Origin: Sabulicella glaciei
GTDB lineage: Bacteria; Pseudomonadota; Alphaproteobacteria; Acetobacterales; Acetobacteraceae
Reading direction: 5' to 3'
DNA: 64,000 bases
Assembly: GCF_026183895.1 (NCBI RefSeq)
Contig: NZ_JAPFQI010000003.1
Location: 62,001 to 126,000 of the forward strand
Made by a program: the position numbers and the translations under genes. How positions within the stretch are numbered: the stretch's first letter is position 1; the number at the start of each line of letters is the position of its first letter. Shown one piece after another: positions 59,200-64,000 of this stretch. The notes beneath the pieces are model-generated. The model was given only the letters and a program-made list of their open reading frames with translations, did not search any database and was not told the DNA's origin.

Positions 59200-61743
59200 T
59201 TAATGCATGCCTTTGCCTGTTTCTTCACGCCCCGAGGGCCGCAACAACAGCGGGCGCACGCGCATCAACTCGCCCGCGACGCGTTCAACCAGCCTTTCTC
59301 CTTGCTCCCGCAATTCCTGCGGGCTGATGTCCTTGGCCGTGCGGCATAGCTCGCACAGCGCGATGGCGCCCACATTGGCCGCGGCACTGTGCATCGCATG
59401 GGCCCGTGCCCGATACTGCGACGCATCCGCCTCGAGCGCGGCCAGCCGCAATTCCTCCAGGATCTCGTCGGCGTCGTGGAGGAAGTCCTCGACCACGCTC
59501 TGCACGAATTCCGGGCCGCCCAGCGCCTCCAGATTGTCCAGTGCGCGCTGATCCACCAGCATCTGGTTGCTGGAGCGGAAGCGCGGGTGGCTGACGATGG
59601 GCTCCACCGCTGGCTGCGGCGTCGCGCTCGGCAAGGCAAGGCGCTCCACCACCGCCAGAAGCGCATCGGGGGTGAGCGGCTTCACGAGGCGCTCCATGAA
59701 ACCCGCCTCCTGGCAGCGGCGCAGCGCCTCGTCCGTGGCGTCGGCGGTGAGCGCGGCCCAGGGCACCTGGCGGCGCCCCATGGCCTGCATCCGGTACAGC
59801 CGCGCCGCCTCGATGCCGTCCATGTCCGGCATGTTGAGGTCCATGAGGACGAGGTCGAACTCGTCCTCCTCCAGCGCGTCCAGGGCCATCTCGCCGCCCT
59901 CCACCAGCGTTGCGCGGTGGCCGCCGCTTTCCAGGATCTTGCCTGCGACGCGGAGGTTGGTGCGGTTGTCGTCAGCCACCAGCACGCGCAGCCCCCGCCG
60001 GGGCGCGGGGGCTGCGCCCACAGGCACGGGACCCTGCGGGGCGGCGGCCTGCGATGCCGGCACATGCGGGAGGATGACGGGCGCGGGCACATGATCCGCC
60101 TCGGAAATCCCGCACACCTCCAGCGCCCCAGCGACGGCGGAGGCGGAGGCAGGCGGCGGGACGATCGAGAAGAACCCGCGCCGCATCGATTCGGCCGGAA
60201 GTCCGCCCTCGCCCGCCGCATCGCCCAACAGCACCACGCGCCACACGCCGAGCGGATTGAGGACGGCGAGGGCCGCGGCCAGCGCCTCCGCGGTCATGCC
60301 CAGGCTGGCCGCGTCCACGAGCAGGATGCGCGGCCGGCCGGATGGGAGGGCCTCCAGCAGCGTCACCGCCGAGGAAAGCCCCGCCGTCGGATGCAGGGTG
60401 ACATCCTCGAGGCGGGGCTCGCCTGCCGTCCAGGGCGTGGGGTCGGCGGCGAGCAGCACGGCCTCCCCGGCGAGGACGGGCCGCGCTTCGGAGTCGTTCT
60501 CGGGGTGGCTGGCCGGGAACTCGCACCAGAAGGTGCTCCCTTGCCCTTGGGTGCTGCGCACGCCGATGCGCCCGCCCAGCATCTCCACCATGCGGCGGCA
60601 GATGGCGAGGCCGAGGCCCGTGCCGCCGAAGCGGTTGATGATGCTGCTGTCGGCCTGGGTGAAGGCCTCGAAGATGCGGCCCTGCGCCTCGGGGGCGATG
60701 CCGATGCCGGTATCCGTCACCTCGAAGCGCAGCAGGGAGCGCTCACCGGGCAGCGCGTCCACCGCCAGGGTGACGCCGCCGCGATCAGTGAATTTCAGCG
60801 CATTGCTGCCGAGGTTCAGCAGGATGTCGCGCGTCAGGTTGCGGTCGGCCTCCACGATGCGGGGGGTGCGCGCCGTGACATGGAGCGCGAGGCCAAGCCC
60901 CTTGTCCTGCGCCGCCCCGGCCAGCATGCGTCGCACCTCGTCCAACAGGGCGGCGACCTCGAACGCCTCGCGGCGCACGGTCATCTGCCCCGCCTCGATG
61001 CGGGAGAAGTCGAGGATGCCGTCGATGAGGCCGAGCAGGTGGCGCCCCGCATCGCTCACCGTCCGCGCCATTTCCCGCTCCTCGCCGGGCAGCGCGGAGG
61101 AGCGCTCGAGCAGCCCGCCCGTGCCGATGATGGCGTTCAACGGCGTGCGGAGCTCGTGGCTCACGCTGGCGAGGAACATGGTCTTCGCCTGGTTCGCCCC
61201 TTCCGCCTGGGCCTTGGCGTCCGACAGCTTGCGGATCAGCGTCGCAGAATAGGCCGGGATCGCGACGAGGCCGAGCAGGAATCCGGCGGAAAGGTGGATC
61301 TGGGCGTTCCAGAACGGCGTCGCCGCCACGGCAGCCGTGAAGCCGACCAGCGCGATCGCCTGGGCGCAGAGCAGCCACCCCACCCCGAAGCGGAAGCCGT
61401 TGCCCAGGATCACCCAGAGGTAGATGGGCGCGAGCACGGAGGTGACCTCGCCCCCCGCGTATAGCTCGTAGGAAAGGAAGCCGATGTCGAGCAAAAGCGC
61501 CGTCGCCCGGCGCGGGTTGTTGGTGGCGGGCCGCGCCAGGATGTGGACGAACAGCGCCAGCGCCACCACCCAATAGGCGGCGACCACCTCCACCGCGTGG
61601 CGCGGTGCGTCCTCCAGCAGCAGGTAGACGGTGATCAGGAGCGCGAAGGCGAGCCGGTTGAAGCTCATCTCGTGCTCGGTGTCCGGCCGGCCGCGCAGGG
61701 CGCGTAGCCGGGCACGGAGGCCGCGCGGCGCCTCGGCGGTCAC
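59200..61743 (-). CDS. rpfC: RpfC-like hybrid sensor histidine kinase
   Basis: An 847-residue membrane hybrid kinase. A short cytoplasmic lead is followed by about five helices (residues 30-170), including [22 protein letters not shown], a segment characteristic of the RpfC sensor. HisKA follows with His196 ([16 protein letters not shown]), HATPase with [10 protein letters not shown] and GGTGLGLAI, a receiver-like region without a clear acceptor (about 440-570), a full receiver with Asp635 ([11 protein letters not shown]), and an HPt domain with His782 ([13 protein letters not shown]). I use the GTG at 61743, 13 bases after the previous stop with GGA upstream. RpfC senses DSF and, in Xanthomonas, also restrains RpfF by direct contact. 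Confidence 0.85.
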   Translation of the reverse strand: MTAEAPRGLRARLRALRGRPDTEHEMSFNRLAFALLITVYLLLEDAPRHAVEVVAAYWVVALALFVHILARPATNNPRRATALLLDIGFLSYELYAGGEVTSVLAPIYLWVILGNGFRFGVGWLLCAQAIALVGFTAAVAATPFWNAQIHLSAGFLLGLVAIPAYSATLIRKLSDAKAQAEGANQAKTMFLASVSHELRTPLNAIIGTGGLLERSSALPGEEREMARTVSDAGRHLLGLIDGILDFSRIEAGQMTVRREAFEVAALLDEVRRMLAGAAQDKGLGLALHVTARTPRIVEADRNLTRDILLNLGSNALKFTDRGGVTLAVDALPGERSLLRFEVTDTGIGIAPEAQGRIFEAFTQADSSIINRFGGTGLGLAICRRMVEMLGGRIGVRSTQGQGSTFWCEFPASHPENDSEARPVLAGEAVLLAADPTPWTAGEPRLEDVTLHPTAGLSSAVTLLEALPSGRPRILLVDAASLGMTAEALAAALAVLNPLGVWRVVLLGDAAGEGGLPAESMRRGFFSIVPPPASASAVAGALEVCGISEADHVPAPVILPHVPASQAAAPQGPVPVGAAPAPRRGLRVLVADDNRTNLRVAGKILESGGHRATLVEGGEMALDALEEDEFDLVLMDLNMPDMDGIEAARLYRMQAMGRRQVPWAALTADATDEALRRCQEAGFMERLVKPLTPDALLAVVERLALPSATPQPAVEPIVSHPRFRSSNQMLVDQRALDNLEALGGPEFVQSVVEDFLHDADEILEELRLAALEADASQYRARAHAMHSAAANVGAIALCELCRTAKDISPQELREQGERLVERVAGELMRVRPLLLRPSGREETGKGMH

Positions 61744-61756
61744 CGGTCGGGTTTCC

Positions 61757-63895
61757 TCAGGCGGGCAACCGGCATGCTCGCGCCTCTGCCGCGCCGGGGT
61801 CCAGGCGGTCCGCCGGGACGGGACGCCCGATGAAGAAGCCCTGAACCTCGTCGCAGCCCAGCGTCCGCAGCGCTTCGAGCTGCGCCGGGTTTTCCACGCC
61901 CTCGGCGACGACCTCCATGCCCAGCTCATGCCCCAGGCTGATCACGGAGCCGACGATCGCGGCGTCCGAGCGGTCGCCGGGAAACAGGGCGATGAAGGAT
62001 TGGTCGATCTTCAGCCGGTGGACCGGGAGGCGCCGGGCATAAAGCAGCGAGGAGTAGCCGATGCCGAAATCGTCGATGGCGAGGCGCACGCCCAGGGTGC
62101 GCAGCTCGCCCAGCGTCTTCAGCACCGCCGCTTCGTCCTCGAACCGGTCGCGCTCGGTCAGCTCGATCTCCAGCAGGTCGGGCGCGAGCCCGGCACCGGC
62201 CAGGGATTGCTCGACCAGCTCGAGCACCCCGCCGCCGCGGAACAGCGAAGGCGAGAGGTTGACCCCCACGCGGATGGGACCGCCCGCCCGGCGCGACCAT
62301 TCGGCGCCCTGGCGGCAGGCCGCGTCCAGCACCCAGCGGGTGATCGGCGCCATCAGCCCGGTTTCCTCGGCGGTGGCGAGGAAGGAGCCTGGGTTCAGCA
62401 GGCCCCGCTCCGGGTGCTGCCAGCGCAGCAGCGCCTCTGCCCCGGTCATGCGCCCGGTGCGCAGGTGGCATTGCGGCTGCCAATGCAGCTCGAATTCCCC
62501 GCGCGCGAGGGCGAGGCGCAGATCGCCCTCGACCTGCAGCGCCTCGCGCGCCGCGCGGTCCATGGGGGGCTCGAAGAAGCGGAAGCCGCTCCGTCCTTCG
62601 GCCTTGGCGCGGTACATGGCGAGGTCGGCGTTGCGCAGCAGCCCATCCGCCCGGTCGCCATCATCCGGAAACAGGGTGATGCCGATGGAAGCCGAGGTGG
62701 AAACGGTGCGCCCGGGCAGGGCAAAGGGCTCCTCCAGCGCCGCCAGCAGCCGCCGCGCAAGGCCTTCCGCCTCGCGGGGGGTGCGCATGCCGGGGCGGAG
62801 CAGCGCGAACTCGTCGCCGCCGAGGCGGCAGATCATCGCCTCGTCGCCCACCGCCTCGGACAGGCGCATCGCGACCTCGGTGAGGAGCCGGTCGCCGGCC
62901 TGATGGCCCAGCACGTCGTTGACGCCCTTGAACCGGTCGAGGTCGAGAAAGAGCAGGGCGAAGTGGTGCTCGGGGCGGGCGCAGCTTTCCTCCAGCCGCT
63001 CCGCCAGGACGCTGCGGTTGGCGAGGCCGGTCAGCGGGTCGTGGCGCGACAGGAAAAGCAGCCGCTCCTCCGCCCGCTTCCGCTCCGTGATATCGACCGA
63101 GGTGGTCAGGACGGCCGTCACATGGTCCTCCGCATCCAGCAGAGGAGACTTGGTGGTGAGCAGGGTGCGGCGCGACCCGGTCGCGTCCAGCACGTCCTCC
63201 TCGAAGGACGGGACGGGGCGGCCCGTGGCGAAGACGCGCGCATCGGCAGCGAGGCTCTGCGCCGCACGCGCCTCGCCCACCATCCGCGCGAGGCAGTGCC
63301 CCACAAGTTCGGGGGCGGTGGCGTTGGCCTGCGTGGCCTGCCGCGCATTGACGAGGACGAGGCGCCCGGTCCGGTCGGTGGCGCTGATCAGCGCCGGGAC
63401 GGTGTCGATCACCTGCCCGAGGGATTTCCGGCTTTCGCGGATCAGGGCGAGACGGGACCGCTCGGAGGACTCCAATTCCCGCGCCAGGTCCTGGGCTTCG
63501 TCGCGCAGGCGGACCTGATGGCGGCGCAGCGCGAGGAGGTTGCGGATCCGGCTCCGAAACTCGAAATGGTCGACCGGGGTGATCAGGAAGTCGGTGGCGC
63601 CGGAATCGAGGGCGCGCAGCCGCGGCTCCGGGTCGTCATAGGCAGTGACCACCACGACGGGCACGTCGGCGCCATTGGGCTTCGCCCGGATGCGGGCCGC
63701 CACCTCCGCCCCGTCCATCTGCGGCATGCGGTAGTCGGTGATGACGAGATCGGGCCGGTTCTCGTCCATCCATTCCAGCATCTCGACCGGATTGGAGAAG
63801 GGCATGACCTCGGCGCCCGCCTCGACCGAGGCGGCAAGCCGGGCGAGGATCCGGCGGTTGGTGCCTCGGTCGTCGAGGATAACAATCAGGGACAT
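61757..63895 (-). CDS. Receiver-PAS-GGDEF-EAL cyclic-di-GMP regulator in the rpf locus
   Basis: A 712-residue response regulator. The receiver (residues 1-120, Asp8-Asp9, acceptor Asp54 in [12 protein letters not shown]) resembles that of RpfG, as does the charged linker that follows (about 125-150). The usual receiver Lys is Thr106 (FLITPVD). A PAS domain (about 160-270) precedes GGDEF at 359-363 ([11 protein letters not shown], intact) with no RxxD inhibitory site. The EAL domain keeps EALLRW (487-492), [27 protein letters not shown] and VAEGVE, so synthesis and hydrolysis of cyclic-di-GMP both look possible. It is first of the three-gene rpf-like run. Confidence 0.9.
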   Translation of the reverse strand: MSLIVILDDRGTNRRILARLAASVEAGAEVMPFSNPVEMLEWMDENRPDLVITDYRMPQMDGAEVAARIRAKPNGADVPVVVVTAYDDPEPRLRALDSGATDFLITPVDHFEFRSRIRNLLALRRHQVRLRDEAQDLARELESSERSRLALIRESRKSLGQVIDTVPALISATDRTGRLVLVNARQATQANATAPELVGHCLARMVGEARAAQSLAADARVFATGRPVPSFEEDVLDATGSRRTLLTTKSPLLDAEDHVTAVLTTSVDITERKRAEERLLFLSRHDPLTGLANRSVLAERLEESCARPEHHFALLFLDLDRFKGVNDVLGHQAGDRLLTEVAMRLSEAVGDEAMICRLGGDEFALLRPGMRTPREAEGLARRLLAALEEPFALPGRTVSTSASIGITLFPDDGDRADGLLRNADLAMYRAKAEGRSGFRFFEPPMDRAAREALQVEGDLRLALARGEFELHWQPQCHLRTGRMTGAEALLRWQHPERGLLNPGSFLATAEETGLMAPITRWVLDAACRQGAEWSRRAGGPIRVGVNLSPSLFRGGGVLELVEQSLAGAGLAPDLLEIELTERDRFEDEAAVLKTLGELRTLGVRLAIDDFGIGYSSLLYARRLPVHRLKIDQSFIALFPGDRSDAAIVGSVISLGHELGMEVVAEGVENPAQLEALRTLGCDEVQGFFIGRPVPADRLDPGAAEARACRLPA

Positions 63896-64000
63896 GGTCG
63901 AGCGACGGCTCTCCAGCGAGACGGATCCGGGAATGGCAGACCACCTTTGGTGCGCTCGTGCCCCAAGTCAAATGCTGTTTCTACGGATATGGGGGTGTTC
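63896..64000 (-). promoter_or_regulatory. Upstream region of the rpf-like operon (right edge)
   Basis: The last 105 bases precede the GGDEF-EAL gene. TTGACT on the minus strand (63967-63972) could be a -35, but no good -10 follows at 16-18 bases. No ORF or other element is evident. Confidence 0.25.

Noticed and set aside
59389-61464. A 691-codon open frame on the plus strand opposite the hybrid kinase
   Set aside because: Its composition is Arg/His/Gly/Ala-rich with no domain, while the minus strand encodes a full kinase. It is a GC-driven antisense shadow.

Overview
The window is about 70% GC and densely coded, with short or overlapping gene junctions and no rRNA, tRNA, CRISPR array, insertion sequence or prophage that I could find. 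Gene content and order point to an alphaproteobacterium of the Rhodospirillales, most like Roseomonas-type Acetobacteraceae. The pointers are dusB-ntrB-ntrC(-ntrY), a bifunctional ispDF, an eno-ftsB-pdhABC-lpd-lipA-ratA string with a lipoyl domain on the E1 beta subunit, Bug-type binding proteins and two Dpp/Opp-type transporters. The placement is inference from family knowledge.

Layout. 1-3.7 kb: nitrogen regulation cluster on the minus strand. 3.8-5.0 kb: ispDF, followed by a strong minus-strand terminator that may end a small RNA. 5.2-8.9 kb: thiolase plus the last steps of tyrosine/homogentisate breakdown (hmgA, fahA). 8.9-14.4 kb: complete peptide-type ABC importer (minus). 14.5-17 kb: PerM-like permease, DsbA-like protein and a GntR regulator. 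17-21.6 kb: sugar-acid catabolic operon (binding protein, dehydratase, RraA-like aldolase, lactonase) facing the GntR gene across a promoter with a palindromic operator candidate. 21.5-26.6 kb: yraN, threonine aldolase, SDR, 2-hydroxyacid dehydrogenase and a two-part methyltransferase. 26.6-35.7 kb: enolase, FtsB, pyruvate dehydrogenase complex with an embedded GNAT acetyltransferase, lipoyl synthase and a RatA/Coq10-like protein (all minus). 35.8-41.5 kb: two DUF genes, then a coupled group of a degenerate methyltransferase-like protein, a GT4-GT2 fusion and an ABC exporter. 41.5-47.9 kb: recQ, an OmpA-like lipoprotein and a radical SAM gene coupled to cydC-cydD. 48-51.1 kb: deacetylase, lipocalin, thioesterase and potassium channel. 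51.1-58.0 kb: a second Dpp-type importer with an M20 amidohydrolase.

The most interesting region is 58.0-63.9 kb. It reads, in transcription order on the minus strand, as a receiver-PAS-GGDEF-EAL protein, an RpfC-like hybrid histidine kinase (multi-span membrane sensor, HisKA, HATPase, receiver, HPt) and an RpfF-like diffusible-signal-factor synthase with both catalytic glutamates. It looks like a full fatty-acid quorum-sensing circuit in an alphaproteobacterium. The HD-GYP output of the Xanthomonas system is replaced by a GGDEF-EAL module resembling the Burkholderia solution, and the receiver lacks its usual lysine. A structured AT-rich gap separates sensor from synthase.

All calls are from reading the sequence and recalling family motifs. 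No database search, structure prediction or alignment was run.
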